DNA of 64,000 nt, from NCBI RefSeq assembly GCF_016624945.1, contig NZ_JACVUI010000010.1, forward strand, positions 1-64,000. The letters are read 5' to 3'. Position 1 is the first letter of the stretch, and every line of letters starts with the position of its first letter. The DNA comes from Acinetobacter sp. S54. GTDB taxonomy: Bacteria > Pseudomonadota > Gammaproteobacteria > Pseudomonadales > Moraxellaceae. Positions 8,587 through 17,903 of the stretch are shown here, in pieces. A program made the translations under genes and the position numbers. The notes under the pieces were generated by a model. The model worked only from the letters and a program-made list of their open reading frames with translations. It searched no databases and had not been told where the DNA came from.

Positions 8587-8607
8587 ATGATTGTGAATAC
8601 GTTATTG

Positions 8608-9054
8608 TTATTCCTGACGGATCCAGATTTGGGTACGACCTAACGCTGAAACGCCAACATACCCCCGTAGTTGTAGACGTTTGCCATTTGGACTTAACTT
8701 GGCTTTCATGCTGTAAATCTTGCCACTTAAAGGATCAATAATTCTGCCGCCTTTGTAGTCAAAATTTTCATCATGCTGTAGCCCTGTTAAAACATCCATT
8801 CCTAAGATAGGTTTGTTGGTGTAAGGAGCGGGGCAATTTACGCACGTTTCTTTAGGCGTATAGCCTGGACGTGGCGTAACTTTAATAATTTTACCTGTAT
8901 ATGAACCGTTTGATTCTTTACGAATCTCAATAATTGCTTTGGATGAACCTGTTTTATCATCAATATTTTGCCAGATACCTGAAATGTCTTGTGCAAAAAT
9001 CAGACTACTAAATCCAGACAATAATACCGCTGCTGCTAATTTTAGCTTTCGCAT
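8608..9054 (-). CDS. DUF2147 exported protein
   Basis: 148 residues. A signal peptide is clear: basic MRKLK, a hydrophobic core, then SLIFAQ with likely cleavage near residue 21. The mature part matches DUF2147: GIWQNIDDKTGSSKAIIEI, a CVNCP motif near 70, ILGMDVLTGL, and the C-terminal LQLRGYVGVSALGRTQIWIR. The family is a periplasmic beta-structured protein common in Acinetobacter and other proteobacteria with no settled function. The two cysteines at CVNC could form a disulfide. Confidence 0.85.
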   Translation of the reverse strand: MRKLKLAAAVLLSGFSSLIFAQDISGIWQNIDDKTGSSKAIIEIRKESNGSYTGKIIKVTPRPGYTPKETCVNCPAPYTNKPILGMDVLTGLQHDENFDYKGGRIIDPLSGKIYSMKAKLSPNGKRLQLRGYVGVSALGRTQIWIRQE

Positions 9055-9175
9055 TGTTTAAATTCCTTTTTCTGCGTAACCAGATAGCTTTTTATGCCAT
9101 AAAATGACAACTACTCCAATCTTAGGTGTAATTCTATCTGTATTCAATGCCTATTTTTGATTAATAAGTCACGGA

Positions 9176-9844
9176 TTATTGGAGTGAAAGTATAAAAGTT
9201 GGCAGCCAGATTGCAGTGAATACGCCATTAATGGCCATGCCAAAGGCGGCATAACGACCAGCAACGGCACCTCGTTGCCATGCCTGAGCGGTGCCAATCG
9301 CATGTGCTGCTAGACCCAAAGCCAGACCAGATGCACGTTCATCATTAATATGTCGCAATATTAATGGAGAGAATGCAGCTCCAATCACGCCAGATAATAT
9401 GACGATTAAAGTCACTAAGGTTAATGGTGCATGTAATAAAGTTGCGATATTTAATGCAATTGGTGTGGTAACAGCGCGTGTGGCAAAAGCCAGAATCGTG
9501 GGTTCTGACATATGTAATAAATAAGCAAGTCCCATAGGTAGTGCAACCGCACTGGTACTGGCAAAAACAAGAATTCCAATCATCGATTTGAGGGGCAAAT
9601 CGTCATAACGCATAGCCGCTAAAGGAATAGCAAGTGCGACCGTGACATAACCGAGTAAATGACTGAATAAATTATTTACAGCAGCCATATATTGTTCATA
9701 TGGCATACCGACTATGGCCAAGATAGCCACCACGATGCACATACCAAATACCAATAAAGGTACTTGCGGTAGACGTTTATTCAAAGGTTTAGCACAAAGA
9801 TAGGCTACGAGAGTGATCAAAAAACCATAAAGAACTGTTAACAT
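9176..9844 (-). CDS. LrgB-family membrane protein
   Basis: 222 residues, almost all hydrophobic, with about seven membrane segments. Family signature stretches include RAVTTPIALNIATLL and GLALGLAAHAIGTAQAWQ. LrgB/CidB proteins act with LrgA/CidA proteins and are linked to murein hydrolase control in Gram-positives and to export of small acids such as pyruvate or glycolate in others. Its partner gene lies 12 bp upstream. Substrate not deducible here. Confidence 0.88.
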   Translation of the reverse strand: MLTVLYGFLITLVAYLCAKPLNKRLPQVPLLVFGMCIVVAILAIVGMPYEQYMAAVNNLFSHLLGYVTVALAIPLAAMRYDDLPLKSMIGILVFASTSAVALPMGLAYLLHMSEPTILAFATRAVTTPIALNIATLLHAPLTLVTLIVILSGVIGAAFSPLILRHINDERASGLALGLAAHAIGTAQAWQRGAVAGRYAAFGMAINGVFTAIWLPTFILSLQ

Positions 9845-9856
9845 TTTTTGGTCATC

Positions 9857-10237
9857 CTAAAGCCAGTGTTTTGCCATTTTTGCGTAAATCCAGAGTGGAA
9901 TCAGGGTGCTGATCACCAATACCAATAAAAATAAGGGAATTTCCTTCCCCATATGTACCAGCATCATCAGTGAACCCGCACAGATGGGTAAAAATGCAAA
10001 CCCACTTTCTTTCATGATTTTATTATTGGTGTCGACGAGACGATTTGGAACTTTTTTAAATTTACGCCAGACAAATAGTACAATCAGAAGACTAATTAAT
10101 CCTACCAAATTACCCAATTCAGGATGGTTAAATGCTCCCATAATCAGCACAGAACCTTCTCGAAATACAATAATCAGCGCAATGGTTGCGACCCATGCCA
10201 ACCAGTCAATCTGTTTTAACCTGTCCATGCTGCTCAT
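9857..10237 (-). CDS. LrgA/CidA-family membrane protein
   Basis: 126 residues with four hydrophobic segments (about 13-31, 43-57, 77-94, 100-120). The size, the charged linker WRKFKKVPNRLVDTNNKIMKESGFAFLPICAG between the second and third segments, and the adjacency to an lrgB gene identify the LrgA/CidA family. It lies 35 bp after hflX on the same strand, so both membrane genes may be co-transcribed with the GTPase. Confidence 0.82.
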   Translation of the reverse strand: MSSMDRLKQIDWLAWVATIALIIVFREGSVLIMGAFNHPELGNLVGLISLLIVLFVWRKFKKVPNRLVDTNNKIMKESGFAFLPICAGSLMMLVHMGKEIPLFLLVLVISTLIPLWIYAKMAKHWL

Positions 10238-10272
10238 CTATTTATCATTTGAATAATCACGTTTTAACCGAT

Positions 10273-11607
10273 CTAGGACTTGATTTCAAATTCTTCGAGT
10301 GGTCGTTTAAATTGGCTAGCGCGTTCACCCAGAATTTCGTCAAGCGGTAAATGCGCTTGACGAATCAGTTGTTCAAGTTTCTGTGGTGCGATGCAAATAT
10401 TTAAATGGAGATGGCCTTCGTCATCATAATGTTCACTTTGAATGACATTCAATGCATAAAGTTGGGTACGTAATTTGCCATAAGCAGGTTTCAGACGAAG
10501 ATCAAACTCTTGTAATTGACCCATTAAACATTCTTGTACTGCTTGTTTAAGTAATTCAAGTCCTTGTCCAGAATGCGCAGATACATAAACCCGATCGGGT
10601 AAATGCGGTTCAGCATAAATAATTTTTGGCTCATCACCACTTAGATCAATTTTGTTATATACCCTTAAAACGGGTGCATCTGCTCCAATTTCTTTTAGTA
10701 CGCCTTCGACAGCTTCGATTTGTTCATGCATGTCGGGACTATGACCATCAATGACATGAAGTAAAAGCGTAGCTTCAAGGGTTTCTTCCAAGGTCGCTTT
10801 AAATGATTCGACCAAGTCATGTTGCAAGTCACGAACAAAACCTACCGTATCTGCGAGCACAACCGCACCAATTCCATCCCAGTCTAGACGACGTAATGTA
10901 GGATCCAGTGTCGCAAACAATTGGTCAGCAGCGTAAACATCACTATTGGCCAAGATATTAAACAAAGTGGATTTGCCGGCATTGGTATATCCGACCAAAG
11001 AAACTGTTGGAATCGCAGCCTTTTGCCGTGCTGCCCGGCCTTGTATACGAGTTTGTTGTACTTTGATCAGTTTATCTTTCAACTGAGTAATACGTACTTT
11101 AATTAAACGTCGATCGGTTTCAAGCTGAGTTTCACCTGGTCCTTTGAGTCCAATGCCACCTTTTTGTTGCTCAAAACCCGCTGCCCAACCGCGAATTAGG
11201 CGTGTAGATAAGTATTTGAGCTGTGCCAATTCAACTTGTAATTTGCCTTCATGAGTACGAGCCCGTTGCGCAAAAATATCCAGAATCAATCCTGTGCGAT
11301 CAATAACGCGACATTTCATGATTTTTTCGAGATTGCGTTCTTGCGCAGGTGATAATGAGTGATCAAAAATTACGAGTTCAGCATCTAAATCTTGGACGTG
11401 CTGCGCAATTTCTTCGGCTTTACCTGAGCCAATAAAAAACTTGGGATCAGGTTTATTGCGTTGAACCGTTAAGTGTTCGAGTAAAGTTGCTCCTGCAGAT
11501 TGGGCAAGTAGGCGAAACTCTTCAACATCCAGATCATCGAGCATGTTGACTGCTACACTGACCAAAATGACACGTTCCCTTTGTTGTACTTGACCCGAAT
11601 GTTCCAC
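10273..11607 (-). CDS. hflX: Ribosome-associated GTPase HflX
   Basis: 444 residues. HflX splits stalled or heat-damaged 70S ribosomes in a nucleotide-dependent way. The N-terminal HflX domain covers about 1-195, with the family stretch GGIGLKGPGETQLETDRRLI (150-169). The G domain follows with P-loop GYTNAGKS (206-213), DTVGFV and NKID. The short C-terminal part ends at ERASQFKRPLEEFE. In many gammaproteobacteria hflX follows hfq; here a 45-aa membrane gene precedes it and there is no hfq. Confidence 0.96.
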   Translation of the reverse strand: MEHSGQVQQRERVILVSVAVNMLDDLDVEEFRLLAQSAGATLLEHLTVQRNKPDPKFFIGSGKAEEIAQHVQDLDAELVIFDHSLSPAQERNLEKIMKCRVIDRTGLILDIFAQRARTHEGKLQVELAQLKYLSTRLIRGWAAGFEQQKGGIGLKGPGETQLETDRRLIKVRITQLKDKLIKVQQTRIQGRAARQKAAIPTVSLVGYTNAGKSTLFNILANSDVYAADQLFATLDPTLRRLDWDGIGAVVLADTVGFVRDLQHDLVESFKATLEETLEATLLLHVIDGHSPDMHEQIEAVEGVLKEIGADAPVLRVYNKIDLSGDEPKIIYAEPHLPDRVYVSAHSGQGLELLKQAVQECLMGQLQEFDLRLKPAYGKLRTQLYALNVIQSEHYDDEGHLHLNICIAPQKLEQLIRQAHLPLDEILGERASQFKRPLEEFEIKS

Positions 11608-11690
11608 AGATGACCAAACTCGTTTAACTAAAATATCATGCTAAGATAACCCGAGCAGTCATTTGAATCTAGTTTTTATAGCCAAAATGA

Positions 11691-11828
11691 CTAGATTAAA
11701 CTGCTAAATGCCTGAGCAGTCAGAATCATGGCGCCCGTATATAAAATTGACCAGCCGATGATTTGACGTAAAATTGTTGCAATCGAACTGTTGGAATATT
11801 GATGATGTTTCACTGGAGTGGCGTTCAT
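11691..11828 (-). CDS. Small membrane protein, 45 aa
   Basis: The reading frame is open further upstream, but the supported start is the ATG at 11828, preceded on the minus strand by AAAGGAG. The 45-residue product has a polar N-terminus (MNATPVKHHQYSNSS) and one membrane segment (about 23-43, QIIGWSILYTGAMILTAQAF). No family recognised. It lies 83 bp before hflX and may share its transcript. The strong ribosome binding site is the main evidence that it is translated. Confidence 0.6.
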   Translation of the reverse strand: MNATPVKHHQYSNSSIATILRQIIGWSILYTGAMILTAQAFSSLI

Positions 11829-11998
11829 GACATGGCTCCTTTGATCTTTAATTTCGATAATTAAATAATAATCAATCGTAATAATAAATAGAAATTGAAT
11901 TTTTAAATGTTCTTGTTCGGTTTTTATCATCAATGCAAGCAAATCCAGTTCAGTATAAAATGGGACGAAATTGCTATTTTAACAACAATGATATTTTT

Positions 11999-12808
11999 AT
12001 GACTCAATCTAATTCTGTATCTCAAACGCCCTTAAGTCCTGTAGAAAAAGTTTTTCTATATAGTAAGAAACTGGCGACTGGTCTGGGCGTGATTGGGGAG
12101 GGCTTTTATCTGGTCTATCGCCATGGTCTCTATAAAAATCCTAATAATCCACGCAATACCCGTTATGTGCAATATTTTTGTCGCCAATTATGCAAAGTTT
12201 TTAATATTGATGTTGAGGTACACGGTACTATTCCGCGCAACCCTGCATTATGGGTAAGTAATCATATTTCATGGCTTGATGTCGCAGTGTTAGGTTCTGG
12301 TGCGCGAGTTTTCTTTTTGGCTAAAGCTGAAATTGAAAATTGGCCTGTGTTGGGTAAATTGGCGAAAGGCGGTGGTACGTTATTTATTAAACGCGGTTCA
12401 GGCGATTCAGTGCGGATTCGTGAGCAAATTGCAGATTTTTTAAGAAAGGATATCCCGGTTTTATTTTTTCCCGAGGCCACAACGACGGATGGAAAAACCA
12501 TTAAAAGGGTGCATGGACGTATTTTAGGGGCTGCGATAGAAGCACAACGTCCTGTACAAGTTTGTTTGATTTGCTATGTCAATCAACAGGGTGAATTAGA
12601 TACTATTGCGCCATTTATTGGTGAAACTACTTTTGCAGAACATGTGCAGCAGGTATTGGAAATGCCTAAAGTTACAGCACATTTGCTGACTTTACCTGAA
12701 ATTGAGGTACAGGGACATACGGTGACGAGTTTAACGGCCGAAGTTCAACAGAAAATGGAGCAAGGTTTAAAAGAGTTGCATGCGAGAGTACTGACTCTTA
12801 AATCATAA
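11999..12808 (+). CDS. 1-acyl-sn-glycerol-3-phosphate acyltransferase
   Basis: About 269 residues from the ATG at 11999; an upstream in-frame ATG at 11933 would add 22 residues of unlikely composition. PlsC/LPLAT motifs are present: block I NHISWLDV with the H(x4)D catalytic pair, block II LFIKRGSG, and block III FFPEATTTDG, the equivalent of the EGT motif. It transfers an acyl chain to lysophosphatidate, or to a lysolipid such as in ornithine-lipid synthesis. Near the N-terminus is a hydrophobic stretch for membrane attachment. Exact acceptor not decided. Confidence 0.85.
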   Translation: MTQSNSVSQTPLSPVEKVFLYSKKLATGLGVIGEGFYLVYRHGLYKNPNNPRNTRYVQYFCRQLCKVFNIDVEVHGTIPRNPALWVSNHISWLDVAVLGSGARVFFLAKAEIENWPVLGKLAKGGGTLFIKRGSGDSVRIREQIADFLRKDIPVLFFPEATTTDGKTIKRVHGRILGAAIEAQRPVQVCLICYVNQQGELDTIAPFIGETTFAEHVQQVLEMPKVTAHLLTLPEIEVQGHTVTSLTAEVQQKMEQGLKELHARVLTLKS

Positions 12809-12826
12809 ATAAATTGCTTACTTATT

Positions 12827-12865
12827 GAAGGATTTACAGGATTCTTTGAATTACATAAATCCTTC
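12827..12865. terminator. Weak hairpin between converging genes
   Basis: A 9-bp inverted repeat GAAGGATTT / AAATCCTTC with a 21-nt loop, overlapping the last codons of the phospholipase D-type gene. There is no T tract, so termination here is uncertain. Confidence 0.3.
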
Positions 12866-14482
12866 GATTGGTAACCATGACAGCATTTTGACTCCAGCAC
12901 GTTGCCACCATTTCATGCGTGGTTCTTTTTTATAAATTTTAGTGCTGTTGGGAGTCTGGCGATACCAATTGATATTATGGTTAGCATCTAGCACGAGCTT
13001 ATAGGCGTAATGAGTGAGTTGTTGATCCATTGTTTGGTGAATGTTTTTTGCTAAAGTCGGGCTGTTTAAAATAACTCCAATCTCAGTGTTCAAATAGGCT
13101 GAGCGCGGATCAAAATTAAAAGAACCAATAAATACCTGCTTTTGATCTAGGGTCATCATTTTTGCATGTAGGCTTGAATTACTTAGACCTTTAAGACTAA
13201 TTTTAGCTTCTTTTGCTAATTCTCGGGTATTTTTAGTTAGATCCTCTTCATCAAGAGAAGGGAGAAACTCATAAAGCTGTACGCCATTTTCCAATAATTC
13301 TTTGCGATATTTACCATAAAAGGCATGAACAATCGACACATCATTGGCTTTAAACGAGTTGGTTAAAACCCGAACTTGTACACCATTTTGTGCTAATTCA
13401 CTTAAGTGCTTAGCACCTTGTTTTTCAGGTACGAAATAAGCAGAGATCAGGTCAATATTCTCCTCAGGTTTCTGCAAATTTTTAATCAGCTGGAAATTAA
13501 GATGTTGTTCTTTTTTTGCTTTTGCGCGAATTTTATCAGGTGAGTCCTTGACCACTTTCGCTTCTACCCAATCGAATTGAATATTATTATTGAACCATTG
13601 GTCAAAAGCATGTGAACGTGCCGCTAAGTTAAGATAGTTTTGTACATTCGCCAATTCGTAATGTGCGTCTAGCTGACGTTTTAGCTCTGGATAACGTAAA
13701 TAATGGGTTTTGGCATTAACGATATTAATCACAGAGTAGGCATATTTATCATTCCAGTAATCGTCAAAGGAATGCACAATGTCATCGACAGCTGAACCAA
13801 CAAGCATCACATCGACATCTGAAAATTGATAATTATCACTGCTGTTATAATATTGATTGGTCATGTTACGACCACCAATTAAGGCAATCTGATCATCAGC
13901 AATAAAGCTTTTATTATGCATGCGGCGATTGATACGCTTTAAATCCAGTACCATATCAATTCCACGAAATTTGCGAAAACGATAAGGATTAAACAGCTTT
14001 ACTTCAATATTTTGATGTTGTGACAATGCCAATAAAACGCCTTCCATTTGTTTGGCATTGTTGTCATCAATCAACAAACGAACTTTTACTCCACGATCCG
14101 CTGCACGAATAATAGCATGCAAAGCTAAAGCACCTACTCGGTCGTTGTCCCAGATATAATATTGCAGATCCAGACTTTTTTCGGCTTTATCAATCAGTTT
14201 AAGTCGTGCGGTAAGAGCTTCAAGTGGATCATAGAGCAAATGATAGCCCGTAAGTCCTGGATTCTGCTGACGCAGAGGCTTTACGACTTTGGCAAGCGTA
14301 GTTTGTGAGGTATCTACTTGGCTTGCTAGCTGAATAACTTCAGGTCCAGGTTTTGGTAGCGTATTGCATCCGCTTAAATTCAAGACCACCATACAACTGA
14401 TGCCAAGCAAAAAGTGCCTGCTCATTTGCTTTTTTGCAGTAAAATTAGGGTATTGTGTAGATAAGCGGAATGTTTTTGCCAT
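12851..14482 (-). CDS. Phospholipase D-type lipoprotein (cardiolipin-synthase-like)
   Basis: A lipoprotein with lipobox NLSGC after a hydrophobic core. Two HKD catalytic motifs are visible: HNKSFIADDQIALIGGRN in the first half and HAKMMTLDQKQVFIGSFN in the second, as in the phospholipase D superfamily. The arrangement resembles ClsC-type cardiolipin synthases and related outer-envelope phosphatidyltransferases. The start is not clear: ATG at 14497, 14482 or 14425 are all in frame, none with a good ribosome binding site; the 14425 start would give the most usual lipoprotein signal length (20 residues to the cysteine). Confidence 0.85.
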   Translation of the reverse strand: MAKTFRLSTQYPNFTAKKQMSRHFLLGISCMVVLNLSGCNTLPKPGPEVIQLASQVDTSQTTLAKVVKPLRQQNPGLTGYHLLYDPLEALTARLKLIDKAEKSLDLQYYIWDNDRVGALALHAIIRAADRGVKVRLLIDDNNAKQMEGVLLALSQHQNIEVKLFNPYRFRKFRGIDMVLDLKRINRRMHNKSFIADDQIALIGGRNMTNQYYNSSDNYQFSDVDVMLVGSAVDDIVHSFDDYWNDKYAYSVINIVNAKTHYLRYPELKRQLDAHYELANVQNYLNLAARSHAFDQWFNNNIQFDWVEAKVVKDSPDKIRAKAKKEQHLNFQLIKNLQKPEENIDLISAYFVPEKQGAKHLSELAQNGVQVRVLTNSFKANDVSIVHAFYGKYRKELLENGVQLYEFLPSLDEEDLTKNTRELAKEAKISLKGLSNSSLHAKMMTLDQKQVFIGSFNFDPRSAYLNTEIGVILNSPTLAKNIHQTMDQQLTHYAYKLVLDANHNINWYRQTPNSTKIYKKEPRMKWWQRAGVKMLSWLPIEGFM

Positions 14483-14614
14483 AATGCATGCATACAATAA
14501 TGTGGCCTAGAGTATAATTCTTGACTAGCCAAAGATAAATAACTGAAACAAAATCACCATCCTGATGATTCTTTCAGTGTTTAAGATGCTATTTAGGATC
14601 ATTTGAGAATAGCT

Positions 14615-15625
14615 ATGTGGGATTTTAATTCGATTATTTTTTATTTCTATCTGATTTTTGTTGTTCTTGCAATCTGGGCCATTTCTCAAGCTTGGCGTAG
14701 TCAGTCACGTACGGAAACGATTCATCCTTTTAAGGCTTTCGTACATCTCTTGGCCTTTTATTTATCTTATTTACTTTTTCCTTTAATTATTTTTAGTCTT
14801 TATGCGGGATGGTCTGGTTATTTTTCTTTGCATCAATCGATTTTTGTTTTTCTATTGAGCGTATTCTTAATTTATGCTCGATTTATCGAACCGCATCTAG
14901 TTCATGTACGTCAGCATCAATATCGTTTAAATCCCGATCAGCCGTTTGTTAAACCCATTAAAGTGGCTTTGATTGCCGATTTACATATTGGTTTGTTTTC
15001 AGGACATGAGCGTCAATTACGTATTATTGTCGAAAAGCTTAATCAGGCCCAGCCCGATATTGTAGTTGTCGCAGGCGACTGGACCTATGAACCTGAAAAT
15101 AAATTGGCTGAAGAACTAGACGTTTTGCGTCAGATAGAGGCGCCTGTCTACTCTGTGCCAGGGAATCATGATGAACAATATCCTGGCCCGCCAATTCAGG
15201 AATTGCTGAAACATGCATTAAATGTAAATGATGTGATCGATATAGAAGGAAAAATCGTTGAGTTTGATGAATTTCGTCTCATTGGAATTGGGGATTTATG
15301 GGCAGGCAAGACGGATATGCGTTTTATGCCTGAGTTACCTCAGGATAAGCCTTGGCTAATTTTATCGCACAATCCTGATACTGTAGATATGGTGCCTAAG
15401 CTTCCTTTACGTCCTTTAATGCTTTCTGGACATACACATGGTGGGCAAGTTGAATTGCCATGGATTACTAATTACATTATGAAAAAAGTTTCAATTTTGG
15501 GTCATAAAAAAGGCTTTTATGAACATGAGCATGCGGATGTATTTGTAACTGTTGGAACGGGAATGGTGGGAATTCCATTTCGTTTTCGAGTGCCACCTAC
15601 GATTGATATTATTGAACTGATTTAA
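14615..15625 (+). CDS. Membrane-anchored metallophosphoesterase
   Basis: 336 residues from the ATG at 14615 (a TTG at 14603 is an alternative and sits nearer to AGGA). Three to four hydrophobic segments fill the first 95 residues. The calcineurin-like phosphoesterase motifs follow: DLHIGLF, GDWTYE, GNHDEQY and SGHTHGGQ, in the order expected for YkuE/YaeI-type enzymes, some of which cleave UDP-diacylglucosamine or act on envelope lipids. Substrate here unknown. It converges on the MFS gene with a shared terminator. Confidence 0.85.
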   Translation: MWDFNSIIFYFYLIFVVLAIWAISQAWRSQSRTETIHPFKAFVHLLAFYLSYLLFPLIIFSLYAGWSGYFSLHQSIFVFLLSVFLIYARFIEPHLVHVRQHQYRLNPDQPFVKPIKVALIADLHIGLFSGHERQLRIIVEKLNQAQPDIVVVAGDWTYEPENKLAEELDVLRQIEAPVYSVPGNHDEQYPGPPIQELLKHALNVNDVIDIEGKIVEFDEFRLIGIGDLWAGKTDMRFMPELPQDKPWLILSHNPDTVDMVPKLPLRPLMLSGHTHGGQVELPWITNYIMKKVSILGHKKGFYEHEHADVFVTVGTGMVGIPFRFRVPPTIDIIELI

Positions 15626-15654
15626 ACTTTTAGGGTGTTTAAATTAAATGAGCC

Positions 15655-15686
15655 AATAAAAAACCAGCCTATGCTGGTTTTTTATT
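15655..15686. terminator. Bidirectional terminator
   Basis: A 14-bp inverted repeat with core AAAAAACCAGC / GCTGGTTTTTT and a 4-nt loop (CTAT) between converging genes. Confidence 0.9.
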
Positions 15687-15695
15687 TTCTTAGCT

Positions 15696-17012
15696 TTAAA
15701 TTTGATTATTTACATCTTCATTTTTAGTTTCACGGATCAGTAGGAATGCAATCAATGATAAAATTGAAGCTGCTGTTAAATAATATCCTACAGCTTGTAA
15801 GCCGTAAGTTTCAGCTAACTTAGTGGCGATCAGCGGCGCAAAAGAGGCCCCTAAAATACCCGCAAGGTTGAATGTTAAAGCTGAACCGGTGTAGCGGACG
15901 GATGTTGGAAATAGTTCTGAAAGTACGGTTCCAATTGGGCCATAAGTAAGTCCCATAATAGACAAACCAATACACAGGAACAGGAACACTACCAACGTAT
16001 TGCCAGATGCCAGAAGATCAGAGAAAAACAAACCAAAAATTGCAGCAGCAATACAAACCCCAATAGAGGTCGCTTTACGGCCAAATTTTTCAGCAAAAAT
16101 AGCTGAAAGGGGAATAAAAGCAGCAAAACATAAAGTTGCAAATAATTGCATCTCAAGGAACTGTCCACGAGCATAGCCCAAATGAGTGGTCCCCCAATTT
16201 AAGGCAAAAACAGTCGTCAAATAAAACACGACAAAGGTACATACAGCGCCAATCGTTCCAAGTACCAATTGTTTAGTGTGTTTTGTCACCACTTCGGTAA
16301 ATGGAATGTTAACTTCTTTTTGCTTATCCAGTACTTTCTGGAAAGCTGGTGTTTCGTGGAGTTTTAAGCGGATATATAAACCCACCAGTACCAAAATTGC
16401 ACTCGCAATAAATGGAATACGCCATCCCCATTGCATAAATGCCTCATCTGACATAAATGCGCCAAGCGTTAAAAATGAACCTGCGGCTAAAATAAATCCA
16501 ATCGGTGCGCCAAGTTGGGGAAACATGCCATACCATGCACGTTTACCTTCTGGTGCATTTTCAGTTGCGAGCAGTACAGCGCCACTCCATTCACCACCTA
16601 ATCCCAAGCCTTGGCCTAAACGACATAGCGCTAACAATAATGGCGCGACAATTCCAATTTGAGCATAAGTAGGCAATAGGCCGATACAAACTGTAGAAAT
16701 TCCCATAGTGAGCAAGGCTGCGACTAAGGTTGCTTTACGTCCAATACGATCCCCTAAATGCCCAAATAATGCAGCACCAATCGGGCGCGCGATAAAGGCA
16801 ATCGCGAAAGTTGCAAGGGACTGTAGCATGGCAGCACTGCCACTGCTTGCTGGGAAAAATAGATGTGGAAAAATAAGTACTGCAGCGGTGGCATAAATAT
16901 AAAAATCAAAAAACTCGATCGTTGTTCCAACGAGACTCGCAGTTAAGACACGGAATTTTGAGTTACTGGCAACAGCAGGTGCTGTGGTTGCAGAGGTAGA
17001 GGATGACGCCAT
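15696..17012 (-). CDS. MFS transporter, metabolite:H+ symporter (MHS) family
   Basis: 438 residues with 12 predicted membrane segments. The loop 2-3 signature GHLGDRIGRK and the loop 8-9 counterpart EKFGRKAT are present. RLGQGLGLGGEWSGAVLLATENAP is the family stretch after helix 4, typical of MHS members such as ShiA, ProP and KgtP. The C-terminus is short, without the ProP coiled coil. The substrate is probably a small organic acid or osmolyte but cannot be named. Confidence 0.85.
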   Translation of the reverse strand: MASSSTSATTAPAVASNSKFRVLTASLVGTTIEFFDFYIYATAAVLIFPHLFFPASSGSAAMLQSLATFAIAFIARPIGAALFGHLGDRIGRKATLVAALLTMGISTVCIGLLPTYAQIGIVAPLLLALCRLGQGLGLGGEWSGAVLLATENAPEGKRAWYGMFPQLGAPIGFILAAGSFLTLGAFMSDEAFMQWGWRIPFIASAILVLVGLYIRLKLHETPAFQKVLDKQKEVNIPFTEVVTKHTKQLVLGTIGAVCTFVVFYLTTVFALNWGTTHLGYARGQFLEMQLFATLCFAAFIPLSAIFAEKFGRKATSIGVCIAAAIFGLFFSDLLASGNTLVVFLFLCIGLSIMGLTYGPIGTVLSELFPTSVRYTGSALTFNLAGILGASFAPLIATKLAETYGLQAVGYYLTAASILSLIAFLLIRETKNEDVNNQI

Positions 17013-17160
17013 AAAGGAACCTTACACTTCGTAAAAATAAAAAAATTTGTTTTTAAAAGCGTAATCTTTTTAAAAAAGGCGTAATTTCTTAAAAAAATAA
17101 CGAGAGTAGTCCTGATATTCAATACTGATCAGGGTCGCTGACAATAGTATTAAAAATAGA

Positions 17161-17802
17161 CTAGATCACGTACCAATAGATCGCGAGGAATTGTAATCCT
17201 GCGCCCATCAATACAAAAACATGCCAGATTGCATGGGTATATCTTACCTTTTTTAGCGCATAAAACAATGCTCCAATCGTATAAGCTAATCCGCCACCCA
17301 CTAAAAAAATGAGAGCATCTTTGCTCAAATACCTTTGCATATCATCAATAAGCAACACAGCAGTCCACCCCATCAGCAAATAGGCAATGAGTGAGATTTT
17401 TTGAAATCGATGAATGAAAATTAATTTGAAAAGTGTACCAATAAAAGCAATCACCCAAAGTGCAATCAATAAATAATGGGCTTTGGTTGTCGGAATGGCG
17501 ATACTTAAAAAAGGCGTGTATGTTCCTGCAATAAGATAATAAATCGCCGTATGATCCAGTTTTTTATACCAGTGGCGTTTTTCTTTGGTTTTTGCAAAAT
17601 GGTAGAGCGCGGAGCTACTAAATACTAAAATCAGACTTAAGCAATAAGCCCATAAACCAATCCATTGACCACCTGATAAATCATGGCCTTTTATCAATAA
17701 AAAAATAGCAGCAATGACCGCAAGAACCGCACCAGCTGCATGACTCCAAGCATTCAGTTGTTCTTCAACAGGATCATAATCAAGGACAGGTAGATGTGAC
17801 AT
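17161..17802 (-). CDS. Hemolysin III / PAQR-family membrane protein
   Basis: 213 residues with seven membrane segments. PAQR signatures: EEQLNAWSHAAGAVLAV near the N-terminus, SSALYHF with serine and histidine, LDHTAIYYLIAGTYTPF with Asp/His, and the C-terminal IWHVFVLMGAGLQF with a histidine. These Ser, Asp and His residues form the metal site of the CREST/PAQR hydrolase group. Bacterial members (YqfA, TrhA) are linked to membrane lipid homeostasis rather than true haemolysis. Confidence 0.88.
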   Translation of the reverse strand: MSHLPVLDYDPVEEQLNAWSHAAGAVLAVIAAIFLLIKGHDLSGGQWIGLWAYCLSLILVFSSSALYHFAKTKEKRHWYKKLDHTAIYYLIAGTYTPFLSIAIPTTKAHYLLIALWVIAFIGTLFKLIFIHRFQKISLIAYLLMGWTAVLLIDDMQRYLSKDALIFLVGGGLAYTIGALFYALKKVRYTHAIWHVFVLMGAGLQFLAIYWYVI

Positions 17803-17903
17803 TATTAGGTCATTTTATTAAAAGTACAAGTGTATAGTAATTCAATTTTATTTTTAAAGTAAGACGTTTTAAACTATAGCTGCAAATAAATAAGGTTTTT
17901 ACT

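Noticed and set aside
17013..17160. Repeated GCGTAAT in the gap between MFS and hemolysin III genes
   Set aside because: Two short copies in AT-rich sequence, no symmetry and no fixed spacing to a promoter.
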